Positions 30,532 through 41,832 of a DNA stretch of 64,000 nucleotides are shown here, in pieces. Below the pieces are notes generated by a model. The model was given only the letters and a program-made list of their open reading frames with translations. It was not told where the DNA came from and did no database searches. The stretch is taken from assembly GCF_007672725.1 (NCBI RefSeq), contig NZ_VDTC01000003.1, forward strand, positions 224,855 through 288,854. Reading direction: 5' to 3'. The DNA comes from Corynebacterium aurimucosum ATCC 700975. GTDB taxonomy: Bacteria; Actinomycetota; Actinomycetes; Mycobacteriales; Mycobacteriaceae. Position 1 is the first letter of the stretch. Every line of letters begins with the position of its first letter. The position numbers were made by a program, and so were the translations under genes.

Positions 30532-32585
30532 TGGCCGATCCCTCTGAGTACCGCCCTGCGCCCGGAAGCATCCCCACGGATCCGGGCGTTTATAAGTTCC
30601 GCGATGATAATCGCCGCGTCATCTATGTGGGCAAGGCAAAGAATTTGCGGGCGCGGCTATCGAATTATTTTCAAGACATCACGCAACTGCACCCGCGGAC
30701 CCGCCAAATGGTCCTCACTGCGGCTTCGGTGGAATGGACCGTGGTGGCCAGCGAGGTGGAAGCGCTGCAGCTGGAGTACACGTGGATTAAGCGCTTCGAT
30801 CCACGCTTCAACGTCATGTACCGCGATGACAAAACGTATCCGATGCTTGCGGTATCTGTGGGGGAGACCATCCCGCGAGCGTTTTTCTACCGCGGCCCAC
30901 GCCGTAAAGGTGTGCGCTACTTTGGCCCCTATTCCCACGCCTGGGCAGTGCGTGAATCGCTTGACCTGCTGACGCGAATTTTCCCTATGCGCACGTGTGC
31001 CAAAGGGGTATTCAACCGCCATGAGCGCTTGGGGCGGCCTTGTTTGTTGGGGTATATCGGAAAATGCGATGCCCCCTGCATTGGCAGGGTGAGCGCCGAG
31101 GAACACCGTGAGACGGTGAACCAGCTGCTGAGCTTCATGAACGGCAATACCGGTCCTGTGCGCAAGCGACTAACGCAGCGAATGGAGGAGGCCTCAGAGA
31201 ACCTCGAGTTCGAGTTGGCTGCCCGCCTGCGCGACGATCTCGGCGCGATTGACAAGCTCATGGAGCAACAGGCTGTGGTGCTTTCCGACGGCACCGACGC
31301 CGACCTCATCGCGTTTAGCTCCGACGAGTTGGAGGCGGCAGTTCAGATCTTTCACGTGCGCGCGGGGCGCATCCGCGGCCAGCGAGGCTGGGTGGTGGAA
31401 CGCTCCGGTGACCAAGCCATCACGGAGCCAATCGAGGAAGGACAGCCTGATCCGGGGCTTCCGGCGCTCATCCAGAATTTCTTAATCCAGTTCTATTCGG
31501 ATGCCGTGGAGCGCCAGCGCCAGGAGGCCGCGGAAGACGCCAAGCTGGAGCGCAGGGGAGTAGACCAGGAATCCCATACCGCGGTTCATCGGGGAAACGC
31601 CATCCCTCGTGAGATCTTGGTCCAAACGCTGCCGGACGAAGCCGATGAGGTGAAGATAGTTCTGGAGGACCTGCGGGGCGCGCAGATTGACTTGCGGGTT
31701 CCGCAACGCGGTGACAAGCGTGCCTTGATGGAGACCGTCGAGCGCAATGCGAAGGAGCAGCTGCGGCAGCACAAACTCAAGCGAGTCGGAGACCTTACTG
31801 CCCGATCCGCAGCCCTGCAGGAGCTGCAGGAAGCGTTAGACATGGATTCCGCGCCGCTGCGCATCGAGTGCACGGATATCTCGCACATTCAGGGCACCGA
31901 TGTCGTGGCCTCCCTGGTGGTTTTCGAGGATGGGCTACCGCGCAAGTCCGATTACCGCCGCTACCGCATCAAGGAGGCGGCGGGCGATGGCCGCTCCAAC
32001 GACGTGGGGTCTATCGCTGAGGTGACTCGGCGCCGCTTCAAGCACCACCACGAGGACAAACGAGCGGTTCCGGACGAGGAGCTGGAGAACACCACCTTCG
32101 CTGAAGAAATGGTCCGCGAGGAGGCCGCGAGCCAGACCAAACGCAGCTCCTATCCGCCGCAACTGTTCATCGTCGACGGTGGCGCACCGCAGGTGGCGGC
32201 GGCGCAGGCGGTGTTCGACGAGCTTGGCATCGTCGATGTGACACTCATCGGCCTGGCTAAGCGCCTGGAAGAAGTGTGGGTCCCGGGCGATGATGAGCCG
32301 GTGATTCTGCCGCGTAATTCGCAGGCGCTATTTCTTCTTCAGCACCTCCGCGATGAGGCGCACCGCGTAGCCATTACGTATCACCGACAACAGCGGTCTA
32401 AGCGAATGCGCTCGTCTGTACTCGATGCGGTACCGGGATTGGGGCCGCAGCGGCGCACCGATCTGGTGAAGCACTTCGGCTCAGTGAAGAAACTCAAAGA
32501 GGCCAGCGTGGAGGAGATTGCCGCGGTCAAGGGGTTTGGCCCGAAGCTGGCGCAAACTGTATTTGATCATCTCCATGCTTCCTAA
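30531..32585 (+). CDS. uvrC: Excinuclease ABC subunit UvrC
   Basis: UvrC makes both incisions around a DNA lesion in nucleotide excision repair. The 684-residue protein has the GIY-YIG nuclease domain ([20 protein letters not shown]) and its four-cysteine-like region [24 protein letters not shown]. The UVR helix-hairpin lies at about residue 215, the RNase H-like C-terminal nuclease has [12 protein letters not shown], and the double HhH tail is [19 protein letters not shown] and [13 protein letters not shown] start shares one base with the upstream stop. uvrA and uvrB are outside the window. Confidence 0.96.
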   Translation: MADPSEYRPAPGSIPTDPGVYKFRDDNRRVIYVGKAKNLRARLSNYFQDITQLHPRTRQMVLTAASVEWTVVASEVEALQLEYTWIKRFDPRFNVMYRDDKTYPMLAVSVGETIPRAFFYRGPRRKGVRYFGPYSHAWAVRESLDLLTRIFPMRTCAKGVFNRHERLGRPCLLGYIGKCDAPCIGRVSAEEHRETVNQLLSFMNGNTGPVRKRLTQRMEEASENLEFELAARLRDDLGAIDKLMEQQAVVLSDGTDADLIAFSSDELEAAVQIFHVRAGRIRGQRGWVVERSGDQAITEPIEEGQPDPGLPALIQNFLIQFYSDAVERQRQEAAEDAKLERRGVDQESHTAVHRGNAIPREILVQTLPDEADEVKIVLEDLRGAQIDLRVPQRGDKRALMETVERNAKEQLRQHKLKRVGDLTARSAALQELQEALDMDSAPLRIECTDISHIQGTDVVASLVVFEDGLPRKSDYRRYRIKEAAGDGRSNDVGSIAEVTRRRFKHHHEDKRAVPDEELENTTFAEEMVREEAASQTKRSSYPPQLFIVDGGAPQVAAAQAVFDELGIVDVTLIGLAKRLEEVWVPGDDEPVILPRNSQALFLLQHLRDEAHRVAITYHRQQRSKRMRSSVLDAVPGLGPQRRTDLVKHFGSVKKLKEASVEEIAAVKGFGPKLAQTVFDHLHAS

Positions 32586-32632
32586 GCAAGATTCCCTTCT
32601 AGCCTCTTGATTAGATGGTAAGAATGGAAGTC

Positions 32633-33505
32633 ATGACGCTGTTAGACTCCCCACCCATTTTGATCACGGGCATGTCAGGCGGTGGCCTGACGTCGGCGGC
32701 AAAAGTGCTGGAGGATAAGGGCTATTACGTAGCCCACAACATTCCGCCGAAGTCTATCGTCGACCTGCTGAGGCTGTGCGCGCGCCCCGATTCTCCGGTG
32801 ACGAAGATTGCCGCGGTGACCGATGTGCGCTCCAGAATGTTTCCGGGTTCTTTAGCGGAGACCTTGGAGGAACTCGAAAAGCTGGACATGAAGCCCACCC
32901 TGCTTTTCCTCGATGCGCGCGATGATGTGCTTATCCGTCGCTTTGATTCGGTGCGACGCACCCACCCGATGCAGGAGGGAGAGACACTCAAGGCGGGCAT
33001 CCAACGAGAGCGCGCAGAAGTGCAATCTATCCGCGAGCGAGCGGACATCATCATCGATACGACCAACCTGTCCGTCCACGATCTGCGTCGTGCGATAGAA
33101 GCATCCTTCGGCGAAATGGGTCATGAGAAGCAACACGTCACGCTTGAGTCCTTCGGCTTCAAGCATGGCTCCCCGCGTGACGCGGACCTTGTCGTCGATG
33201 TTCGCTTTCTTCCCAATCCCTATTGGGTACCTGAGCTGCGGGGTTACCGTGGCACCGACGAGCCGGTTGCGGATTATGTCTTGTCCCAAGAGGCAGCTGG
33301 GCCCTTTATCGAGCGTTTCATCACCATGTTTGACTCGATGCTCACCGGCTACCGCCATGAGGGGAAGAACTTCATCACCGTGGGCATCGGTTGTACCGGT
33401 GGGCACCATCGCTCCGTGGCAGTTACGGAAGAAATTGCCCGCCGCCTCAGGGACCGCGGTGACCTCGATGTGAGCACGTTGCACCGAGATATTTCTCGCG
33501 ATTAG
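32633..33505 (+). CDS. rapZ: RapZ/YvcJ-family protein with degenerate P-loop
   Basis: In E. coli RapZ guides RNase E to small RNAs of amino-sugar control; in actinobacteria its role is unclear. The 290-residue protein (ATG 32633; ATG 32615 is possible) has an N-terminal P-loop-like [11 protein letters not shown] in which the usual lysine of GxSGxGKS is leucine, so nucleotide binding is questionable. The C-terminal domain is intact, with [19 protein letters not shown] near residue 250. TAAGAA 9 bp upstream of the ATG may be a -10 for a leaderless transcript. yvcK and whiA follow. Confidence 0.9.
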   Translation: MTLLDSPPILITGMSGGGLTSAAKVLEDKGYYVAHNIPPKSIVDLLRLCARPDSPVTKIAAVTDVRSRMFPGSLAETLEELEKLDMKPTLLFLDARDDVLIRRFDSVRRTHPMQEGETLKAGIQRERAEVQSIRERADIIIDTTNLSVHDLRRAIEASFGEMGHEKQHVTLESFGFKHGSPRDADLVVDVRFLPNPYWVPELRGYRGTDEPVADYVLSQEAAGPFIERFITMFDSMLTGYRHEGKNFITVGIGCTGGHHRSVAVTEEIARRLRDRGDLDVSTLHRDISRD

Positions 33506-33560
33506 GTGCGATAAAATACGTATTCATTCCCTACCTGAATAGTTGAAAGCTAGTGTTTCC

Positions 33561-34580
33561 GTGACGACTCTCCCTATCCACATGGCTAGCCTGGGTGGCG
33601 GCCATGGGCTGTATCAAACTCTGCTGGCCGCACGCCATACGGGCGCAGAGACAATCTCCGCCATCGTGACCGTGGCCGATGATGGCGGTTCCTCCGGCCG
33701 GTTACGCCGTGAGATGGACATCATCCCGCCCGGTGATTTGCGCATGGCCCTTGCCGCTCTGTCGAGCGATTCGGAGGAAGGGCAGCTGTGGGCTTCAACG
33801 TTGCAGCATCGATTCCAGAGCACTGGTGCCATGGCCGGGCACGCTGTGGGCAATCTCCTTATCGCCGGACTCAACGAGGTGTTGGGGGACTTCCAGGCGG
33901 CGCTCGATGCCGTTGCGCGGTTGACGGAGTCGGCCGGACGGGTGCTGCCGGCCGTAAATCTACCGCTCGAGATCGAGGCGGATGTTTCCGGGCTTGACGA
34001 CGACCCCCGTATCATGCGCTCCGTGCGCGGCCAGGTGGCCGTTGCCTCAACTGTGGGACAGGTGCGCCGCGTGCGCATCATCCCGGAGAAGCCGGAGGCT
34101 AACCCAGAAACGATCGCCGCGCTTCACGACGCGGATTTGATCACCTTAGGCCCCGGCTCGTGGTTTAGCTCCGTGCTTCCGCACGTTCTCGTGCCGGACA
34201 TCGTCAACGCTATAACGTCGTCGGATGCCCTTCGCGTGGTGGTGCTCAATCTTTCCGCCGAACCAGGGGAGACCCAGGGGTTTTCTGCTGAGCGCCACCT
34301 GCACGTGCTAGCGCAGCATGCGCCGAACCTGCGGGTCGACAAAGTCATCGTCGACGGCACCGGTCTCCCCAATGAATCGGAGAGAGTCTTTGTGCAGCGC
34401 GCTGCCAGTGTGCTGGGCGCCAGCGCGGTTTTCCGGGATGTCTGTCAGACGGACGCTGAAGGGAACTCGCTGAACAAACACTGTCCAGACAAGCTAGCGC
34501 ACGTGCTCACCGAGCTGTATTCCGAGTATGCTGCCGAACGTGAGGCGACGGCGGGTGCCCCGGGCACTCATCGAGGCTAA
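33561..34580 (+). CDS. yvcK: YvcK/GlmR-family gluconeogenesis factor (CofD-like)
   Basis: YvcK/GlmR proteins bind UDP-sugars and control carbon flow into peptidoglycan precursors; the mycobacterial homologue CuvA works in cell wall synthesis. The 339-residue protein has LGGGHGLYQTL at the N terminus, the VTVADDGGSSGRLRRE motif (about residues 38-53), and GPGSWFSSVLPHVLV, all typical of the CofD/YvcK fold. GTG 33561 is chosen because it begins the conserved strand; an in-frame TTG 18 bp upstream exists. It sits between rapZ and whiA as in most Gram-positives. Confidence 0.93.
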   Translation: MTTLPIHMASLGGGHGLYQTLLAARHTGAETISAIVTVADDGGSSGRLRREMDIIPPGDLRMALAALSSDSEEGQLWASTLQHRFQSTGAMAGHAVGNLLIAGLNEVLGDFQAALDAVARLTESAGRVLPAVNLPLEIEADVSGLDDDPRIMRSVRGQVAVASTVGQVRRVRIIPEKPEANPETIAALHDADLITLGPGSWFSSVLPHVLVPDIVNAITSSDALRVVVLNLSAEPGETQGFSAERHLHVLAQHAPNLRVDKVIVDGTGLPNESERVFVQRAASVLGASAVFRDVCQTDAEGNSLNKHCPDKLAHVLTELYSEYAAEREATAGAPGTHRG

Positions 34581-34760
34581 GCGCACGATAGACTATGGGG
34601 CATTCATTGTTCACTGCTACGTCATAGCGCATACGTCAAAGCGCACAAGTACGGTGCGACGCGTTGCGTGCCTTCTACATTGAGGTCGGGTTGCGTTCGT
34701 ACTGCGCTACTTCCGACGTGCGCGGTGCACTGTGTCAAGAGTTGAAAGGGGAGGCACGAG

Positions 34761-35750
34761 GTGTCTGCGTCGTTGACCGATCAGGTCAAGGAAGAGCTTA
34801 CGGCGGTGTCCGTACCGCGCCAGTCCGCTCGTGCGGCGGAGGTTGCCGCAATTCTCAGGTTTGCCGGTGACCTCCACATCACCGGGGATCGGGTGATGTA
34901 TGAAATCGAATTGGAATCGAAGAGCGTGGCCAATCGTTTAGTTACTGCGCTCGATGAGCTGTACTCAATCGCGGCGACCACCCATGTGGCAGGTCCCGCT
35001 GCATCGTCTAAGAAGAGCAGAGTGCAAGTGCGAATCACCTCTGGGGCTAAGGAGCTTACGAGGCGGCTGGGTTTGGTAACTCGCTCTGGACACCCCGTGG
35101 TGGGCTTGCCACCGCAAGTCATTTCAGGTTCTGTTGCTGATAATGAAGCGGCGTGGCGTGGAGCCTTCTTGGCTCAAGGATCATTGACAGAGCCGGGCCG
35201 CTCTTCAGCGCTCGAGGTGACGTGTCCGTGCCAGGAGGCGGCTCTCGCCCTCGTGGGCTGCGCGCGCCGTTTGGGCGTGGTGGCGAAGACCAAGGAAACA
35301 CGCGGCGCCGACCGCGTCGTGGTGCGCGATGGCGACGCCATTGGCGCGTTGCTGACCCGTATGGGCGCTCAGGAGACTCGCCTGACGTGGGAAAAGAAGC
35401 GCATCCAGCGGGAGGCTCACGACACCTCCCGCCGCCTCGACAACTTTGACGATGCCAACTTGCGCCGTTCCGCGCGAGCGGCAGTAACCGCCGCGGCCCG
35501 CGTCGAGCGTGCCATGGTGATCTTGGGTGATGACGTGCCGGAGCACTTGGCTGATGCTGGCCGCCTACGTGTGCAGCACCGCGAAGCCTCCTTGGAAGAA
35601 CTCGGGCGTTTGGCAGATCCGCCGATGACCAAGGACGCGGTGGCTGGGCGTATTCGCCGCCTATTGTCCATGGCGGATAAACGCGCCAAGGAACTTGGTG
35701 TACCGGATACGACGAAAGCAGTGACTGAGGATCTCTTTGAGGAGTCCTAG
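34761..35750 (+). CDS. whiA: WhiA sporulation/division transcriptional regulator
   Basis: WhiA has an N-terminal degenerate LAGLIDADG-homing-endonuclease fold and a C-terminal helix-turn-helix. It regulates sporulation septation in Streptomyces, and in Bacillus affects division and chromosome segregation. The 329-residue protein has [12 protein letters not shown] and [14 protein letters not shown], the LAGLI-like [20 protein letters not shown], and the HTH region [26 protein letters not shown] start with a very strong AAAGGGGAGG. The 180 bp upstream has no gene. WhiA is retained although corynebacteria do not sporulate. Confidence 0.95.
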   Translation: MSASLTDQVKEELTAVSVPRQSARAAEVAAILRFAGDLHITGDRVMYEIELESKSVANRLVTALDELYSIAATTHVAGPAASSKKSRVQVRITSGAKELTRRLGLVTRSGHPVVGLPPQVISGSVADNEAAWRGAFLAQGSLTEPGRSSALEVTCPCQEAALALVGCARRLGVVAKTKETRGADRVVVRDGDAIGALLTRMGAQETRLTWEKKRIQREAHDTSRRLDNFDDANLRRSARAAVTAAARVERAMVILGDDVPEHLADAGRLRVQHREASLEELGRLADPPMTKDAVAGRIRRLLSMADKRAKELGVPDTTKAVTEDLFEES

Positions 35751-37240
<1,490 letters not shown>

Positions 37241-37312
37241 GGACTCGATTCTTAGAATGAGCACAGTGAACCAAGCTGTGATTGCCTGCGGTAGCACCAC
37301 AGGTTAGAAAAC

Positions 37313-37358
37313 CGGCCCATGCGCCACGCCTCATGATTACGTGGCGTGCGCTGGGCCG
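37313..37358 (+). terminator. Strong hairpin between gap and pgk
   Basis: CGGCCCA-TGCGCCACG (37313-37328) pairs with CGTGGCG-TGCGC-TGGGCCG (37340-37358) across an 11-nt loop, with a small internal mismatch, followed by TTATT. It lies about 70 bp after the gap stop. It probably ends part of the gap transcripts or processes and stabilises the gap mRNA 3' end, allowing gap to be expressed above pgk. Confidence 0.6.
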
Positions 37359-37477
37359 TTATTCGTCTATCCAGAACGCACACGGCGCCCCGAACCCGCC
37401 GTGCTAGGCGTTCACCACACTTTCTAATTGAATAGCATTAACCTTTAGCTTGAATACCTACCTTTAAGGAGAACACT

Positions 37478-38695
37478 ATGGCTTTCAAGACTGTGGACGA
37501 CTTGCTCGCAGAAGGCGTTTCCGGCCGTCACATCCTTGTTCGTTCGGACTTCAACGTTCCGCTCGATGACGAGGGAAACATCACCGACTCTGGCCGTATC
37601 ACCGCCTCGTTGCCGACTATCAAGGCATTGATCGAAGGCGGAGCCAAGGTCATCCTGTCCGCGCATCTGGGTCGCCCGAAGGGCGAGGTCAACCCGAAGT
37701 ACTCCCTGGCACCGGTTGCTGAGGCACTGTCTGAGGCCCTGGGCCAGTACGTTGCCCTGGCCGGCGACGTCAGCGGTGAGGATGCCCATGAGCGCGCCAA
37801 CGGCCTCAATGATGGCGATGTCCTGCTGCTCGAGAATGCTCGCTTCGATCCTCGCGAAACCTCCAAGGACGAGGCCGAGCGTGGGGCCTTTGCCGATGAG
37901 CTCGTTGCACTCGCTGCGGATAATGGCGCCTTCGTTTCTGATGGCTTTGGCGTCGTCCACCGCGCACAGGCTTCGGTGTATGACGTCGCCAAGCGCCTGC
38001 CTGCCTACGCCGGCAAGCTGGTTCAGAAGGAAGTGGAGACCCTCGCCGCAGTGGCGGAGAAGCCTGAGCACCCGTACGTTGTCGTACTCGGCGGCGCTAA
38101 GGTTTCCGACAAACTCGGTGTGATCGAAGCTCTTGCTGGCAAGGCCGACAAGGTCATCATCGGTGGCGGCATGTGCTACACCCTCCTGGCTGCAAAGGGC
38201 TACAACGTTCAGAATTCCCTGCTGCAGGAAGACCAGATCGACAACTGCAAGGAACTACTCGAGCGCTTCGGCGACAAGATCGTCCTGCCGGTCGACCTCG
38301 TTGCTGCAACCGAGTTCAACGCTGACGCAGAGAACAAGGTCGTTGCACTCGACGGAATCCCGGAGGGCTGGATGTCCCTCGATATTGGACCGGAGTCTGT
38401 AAAGAAGTTCGACGAGGTCATCGCTTCCTCCAAGACCGTCTTCTGGAACGGCCCGATGGGCGTGTTCGAGATGGAGGCCTTCTCCAAGGGCACCGCAGGT
38501 GTCGCACAGGCCATCATCGATGCCACCGCGAAGAACGGTTCCTTCACCGTCGTTGGCGGTGGCGACTCCGCAGCCTCCGTCCGCCTGCTCGGCCTCGACG
38601 AAGAAGGCTTCTCCCACATTTCCACTGGCGGCGGCGCTTCCTTGGAGTTCCTGGAGGGCAAGGAGCTGCCGGGCGTTAAGGTCCTGGAATCCTAG
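37478..38695 (+). CDS. pgk: Phosphoglycerate kinase Pgk
   Basis: Pgk makes ATP from 1,3-bisphosphoglycerate. The 405-residue protein has the N-terminal substrate motif [38 protein letters not shown], the hinge region, and the C-terminal nucleotide loop [13 protein letters not shown]. Strong AAGGAGA ribosome site 7 bp upstream. Codon bias is high like gap. It is separated from gap by a 237-bp gap containing a strong hairpin and from tpiA by 42 bp with no terminator. Confidence 0.97.
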   Translation: MAFKTVDDLLAEGVSGRHILVRSDFNVPLDDEGNITDSGRITASLPTIKALIEGGAKVILSAHLGRPKGEVNPKYSLAPVAEALSEALGQYVALAGDVSGEDAHERANGLNDGDVLLLENARFDPRETSKDEAERGAFADELVALAADNGAFVSDGFGVVHRAQASVYDVAKRLPAYAGKLVQKEVETLAAVAEKPEHPYVVVLGGAKVSDKLGVIEALAGKADKVIIGGGMCYTLLAAKGYNVQNSLLQEDQIDNCKELLERFGDKIVLPVDLVAATEFNADAENKVVALDGIPEGWMSLDIGPESVKKFDEVIASSKTVFWNGPMGVFEMEAFSKGTAGVAQAIIDATAKNGSFTVVGGGDSAASVRLLGLDEEGFSHISTGGGASLEFLEGKELPGVKVLES

Positions 38696-38737
38696 TCATA
38701 TACACCGTCAACACAGTCTGATCTAGAAAGGCTAATC

Positions 38738-39517
38738 ATGGCACGTACCCCGCTTATTGCTGGTAACTGGAAGATGAACCTCGACCACAAGGAAGCCATC
38801 AGCTCCCTGCAGAAGTTCGCCTTCTCCCTGCCGAAGGACTACTACGAAAAGGTCGACGTGGCCTTCATGGTCCCGTTCACTGATATCCGCACTGTGCAAA
38901 CGCTTGTCGACGGCGACGACCTCCAGTTCACCTATGGCGCACAGGATATTTCCAAGCACGAGTCTGGCGCCTACACCGGTGAAGTATCCGGCAAGATGCT
39001 GTCCGCCTTGGGCTGCTCGTGGGCAGTCGTAGGCCACTCCGAGCGCCGTCAGTACCATGGCGAGACCGACCAGCTCGTTGCGGAAAAGGCTGCAGCGGCA
39101 CTGGCTAACGGAATCAGCCCGATTGTGTGCGTCGGCGAACCCCTCAACGTGCGCGAGGCTGGCACCCACGTCGACTACGTGGTCACCCAGACGCGCAACT
39201 CCCTGCAGGGGCTTGCCGCAGAGGATCTTGCCAAGACCGTCATCGCATACGAGCCCGTGTGGGCAATCGGCACCGGCAAGGTTGCCTCCGCTGATGACGC
39301 ACAGGAAGTGTGCGCCGCTATCCGTGAGCTCATTCGCGAGCTGGGTGGCGATGAAGTGGCCGAAGGTATCCGCATTCTCTACGGTGGTTCAGTCAAGGTC
39401 GACTCCATCGCAGAGATCGTGGGCAAGCCTGATGTAGACGGCGGCCTCGTCGGCGGTGCATCCCTGAAGGGCGAGGAGTTTGCCAAGTTGGCGGCTAACG
39501 CTGCACAGGGCGCTTAG
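38738..39517 (+). CDS. tpiA: Triosephosphate isomerase TpiA
   Basis: TpiA interconverts dihydroxyacetone phosphate and glyceraldehyde 3-phosphate. The 259-residue TIM barrel carries [12 protein letters not shown] with the catalytic Lys, [18 protein letters not shown] with the catalytic His, and [14 protein letters not shown] with the catalytic Glu, then [11 protein letters not shown]. It is cotranscribed with pgk and followed by a strong hairpin. Confidence 0.97.
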   Translation: MARTPLIAGNWKMNLDHKEAISSLQKFAFSLPKDYYEKVDVAFMVPFTDIRTVQTLVDGDDLQFTYGAQDISKHESGAYTGEVSGKMLSALGCSWAVVGHSERRQYHGETDQLVAEKAAAALANGISPIVCVGEPLNVREAGTHVDYVVTQTRNSLQGLAAEDLAKTVIAYEPVWAIGTGKVASADDAQEVCAAIRELIRELGGDEVAEGIRILYGGSVKVDSIAEIVGKPDVDGGLVGGASLKGEEFAKLAANAAQGA

Positions 39518-39550
39518 TTCTTCCAGCTGATCGCATCTGCACCACTCTGT

Positions 39551-39584
39551 CGTGGCGGGTCGGAATGGTTTCTGGCCCGCCACG
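39551..39584 (+). terminator. Terminator hairpin after tpiA
   Basis: CGTGGCGGG (39551-39559) pairs perfectly with CCCGCCACG (39576-39584), a 9-bp stem with a 16-nt loop, 34 bp after the tpiA stop. No strong U tract follows. A TATCAT element at 39590-39595 just downstream looks like a -10 for secG. Confidence 0.55.
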
Positions 39585-39703
39585 TGGTGTATCATCAAGG
39601 TTTATTGCGCCCGTTCGCTGGCGCCCCTTTTCCAGCGTGAAAGTGATGCACACCTTCACGCGCCACACTAACCGTTTGAACGCGTACAACAAGGAACTAT
39701 TTC

Positions 39704-39937
39704 ATGATCTTGGCACTGGAAATCATCCTCGTGATTGCCGCAATCTTGATGTCTATCTTCGTGCTGCTGCACAAAGGTAAGGGCGGCGGCCTGTCCAGCC
39801 TCTTTGGCGGCGGCGTACAGTCCAACCTGTCTGGTTCCACCGTGGTGGAAAAGAACCTCGACCGCTATACCGTGGTCATGGTGGTCATCTGGCTCGCCTG
39901 CATCGTAGCCCTGAACCTGCTGCAGGCTTATAGCTAA
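39704..39937 (+). CDS. secG: Preprotein translocase subunit SecG
   Basis: SecG is the small accessory subunit of the SecYEG channel. The 77-residue protein has two membrane helices (residues 2-21 and about 54-74) with the conserved loop KGKGGGLSSLFGGGVQSNLSGSTVVEKNLDR between them, typical of the family. ATG start behind AAGGAA. In C. glutamicum ppc lies next to this gene; here the next gene is pgl on the opposite strand. Confidence 0.95.
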   Translation: MILALEIILVIAAILMSIFVLLHKGKGGGLSSLFGGGVQSNLSGSTVVEKNLDRYTVVMVVIWLACIVALNLLQAYS

Positions 39938-39972
39938 AGGCCGCTGACGAGCCTCCGGCTCCGGACACGATT

Positions 39973-40014
39973 AACGCCGCGTGCCTCCTCACGTCGAGGG
40001 GGACACGCGGCGTT
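39973..40014. terminator. Bidirectional terminator between secG and pgl
   Basis: AACGCCGCGTG (39973-39983) and CACGCGGCGTT (40004-40014) form a perfect 11-bp stem with a 20-nt loop. It lies 36 bp after the secG stop and 32 bp from the pgl stop on the other strand, so it can end both converging transcripts. Confidence 0.75.
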
Positions 40015-40045
40015 ATAGGTTTTCTCGGGTTGCGCGCACGCGTTG

Positions 40046-40807
40046 TTAGAGCTTCTGCGCGGCGTCTTCGCTCACGAAAAGCAGGGTCTCTTCCGCTCCC
40101 TGGGCGCCAGCGGCCGGCCAGTCTTCTGCGGCAGCGCCAGCAACAAGGTGTGATACCGCCTCGGCTTTTTCTTCTCCGGAGACAAGGAACCAAATGCGCT
40201 GGGAGCGGTTGATCGCGGGATAGGTTAGCGTGACACGCTCCGAAGGCGGCTTCGGGGAATCGTGGACAGCGAATGCATAGTCCGAGTCCTCGTAGACTGC
40301 CTCCGAATGCGGGAAGAGGGAATTGATATGGCCTTCGTGTCCCATGCCGAGGAGATGCAGATCAAAACCCTCAGGTGCGAATTCACGAATCTCGCCTTCG
40401 TAAGCCTGGGCGGCGTGTTCCATGGACACGGCGCCCAAGTCATAGCCGTGGATATGGCGCTCGGGAACGGCGACCTGGCTCAGGAGTGCTTCGCGGGCTT
40501 GGCCCTCGTTGGAATCAGGATCACTGACCGGCACGTTGCGCTCGTCGCCGAAGAAGACATGGACTCGCGTCCAGTCCACCGAGAGGGCAGGGAAGTCGGT
40601 TCCTTGCTGCTGGGCGGCGTGAGCAAGGCGAGCCAATTCGCGCAAGACACCAATGCCTGCACCGCCACCGGTGAGGACTACGCGGGCTACTCCGTCTTTG
40701 TGAAGGCCTCCGCCCGGGGCTTGAACCGCCGCAACCGTCTCAATAAAGGCGAGTGCGGCGGAGGATATGAGCTCATCGATGTCGCTAACGCGGCGAAGCG
40801 TGACCAT
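40046..40807 (-). CDS. pgl: 6-phosphogluconolactonase Pgl (DevB)
   Basis: Pgl hydrolyses 6-phosphogluconolactone from Zwf. The 253-residue protein is of the DevB/SOL type, with VLTGGGAGIGVLRELA (about residue 46), the WTRVHVFFGDERNVPVSDPDSN motif, and LLGMGHEGHINSLFPHS with the catalytic region. Last gene of the tkt-tal-zwf-opcA-pgl operon. The last 20 residues (GAQGAEETLLFVSEDAAQKL) are variable. A triple 8-nt repeat lies just upstream of the start. Confidence 0.95.
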   Translation of the reverse strand: MVTLRRVSDIDELISSAALAFIETVAAVQAPGGGLHKDGVARVVLTGGGAGIGVLRELARLAHAAQQQGTDFPALSVDWTRVHVFFGDERNVPVSDPDSNEGQAREALLSQVAVPERHIHGYDLGAVSMEHAAQAYEGEIREFAPEGFDLHLLGMGHEGHINSLFPHSEAVYEDSDYAFAVHDSPKPPSERVTLTYPAINRSQRIWFLVSGEEKAEAVSHLVAGAAAEDWPAAGAQGAEETLLFVSEDAAQKL

Positions 40808-40835
40808 AGTGCAGAAAGATCCTTGTGAATGCTGT

Positions 40836-40859
40836 GTCTAGGGGTCTAGGGGTCTAGGT
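40836..40859. repeat. Three tandem copies of an 8-nt repeat between opcA and pgl
   Basis: GTCTAGGG occurs three times in a row (40836-40843, 40844-40851, 40852-40859; the last copy ends in T). It fills the spacer between the opcA stop and the pgl ribosome site. Copies of this kind change number by slippage, and could tune spacing or folding of the pgl leader. Confidence 0.9.
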
Positions 40860-40878
40860 GAAAAAGAAAAGTTTACGA

Positions 40879-41811
40879 CTACACACTGTAGTCCACTCGA
40901 GCTAAAGCGCGGAGAGAATGGGCGTATGTCTTATCTGCGTCGAGGTGGCGGAGTTCCTCTGAGAGTACTTCCGCTTCGGAACGTACGGTGAGGCTTACGA
41001 GGGACTCTGGGGAGCCGGGAACGCTGACCCTGACCGTCTCGGAATCGACAACGGTCACGCTGACATCTGCAGTGGGGCGGCGGAAGACTACCGAGGAGAT
41101 CGGGAAAGGACCCGCGGTGCAGTCCGAGACGGTGCGGGTGACGGGGACGGAGAGGGCGTCGAGAAGCCAGCCAGCTGCAAAGTCGACTGCAGCGTGGTGC
41201 TCAGCACCAGAAATTTCGACGGAAATGACCGGCTCATGGGGGTGACGGTCAAGCGCCGAGGCTACGATGCCACGCCACAGGGTAATAGCGCCCCACGACA
41301 TGTCGGAATCACCAGGCGTGTAGCCCGAAGACAACACGTGCAGGTCATACTGGTCAACGCCGCTGCCGAAAGCCACGTTCGTAATGCGGCGTTGGGCGAG
41401 TGCGCCGATGGGCACCGCGGCTGGTGACGGTGGGCACGCGGTGGGCCACCATGCCACGATTGGGGTATCGGGAAGGAGAAGGGGAGTAACCACGGACTCC
41501 GCTTGGTCCGCTAGCGCGCCGTGCAGGTGCATCACGACGATTTCGGAAGCGCCCGCTTCGCCGCCCACGCGCAGTTCGGCGTCGAGCCGCGTCTCTTCCT
41601 CCAAGGAACCCGTGGCAATCACGATGACGCGAGAAGGGTGCTCGTGGGAGGCATCTCGAACCGAGGCGAGAAGGTTGTCTAGGTCATCGCCTTCCTCAGT
41701 CATGACGATGAGGGTGAGGACGCGGCCTGTCGTGAGCGTGTAATGCTCCTGCATCTCCACGAGCTTCTTGGAGATCTTGCGCGTAGTCGTATCGGGCAAG
41801 GGGATAATCAT
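40879..41811 (-). CDS. opcA: Glucose-6-phosphate dehydrogenase assembly protein OpcA
   Basis: OpcA is needed for activity of the actinobacterial/cyanobacterial glucose-6-phosphate dehydrogenase and copurifies with Zwf. The 310-residue protein has the family C-terminal region and the LLLPDTPIVAWWPTACP segment (about residue 107), with WGAITLWRGIVASALDRH downstream. It is a soluble protein without a known fold motif. It starts 22 bp after zwf, so the two are made together. Confidence 0.93.
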   Translation of the reverse strand: MIIPLPDTTTRKISKKLVEMQEHYTLTTGRVLTLIVMTEEGDDLDNLLASVRDASHEHPSRVIVIATGSLEEETRLDAELRVGGEAGASEIVVMHLHGALADQAESVVTPLLLPDTPIVAWWPTACPPSPAAVPIGALAQRRITNVAFGSGVDQYDLHVLSSGYTPGDSDMSWGAITLWRGIVASALDRHPHEPVISVEISGAEHHAAVDFAAGWLLDALSVPVTRTVSDCTAGPFPISSVVFRRPTADVSVTVVDSETVRVSVPGSPESLVSLTVRSEAEVLSEELRHLDADKTYAHSLRALARVDYSV

Positions 41812-41832
41812 TAAGCCATTCCTCCTAGGGAC

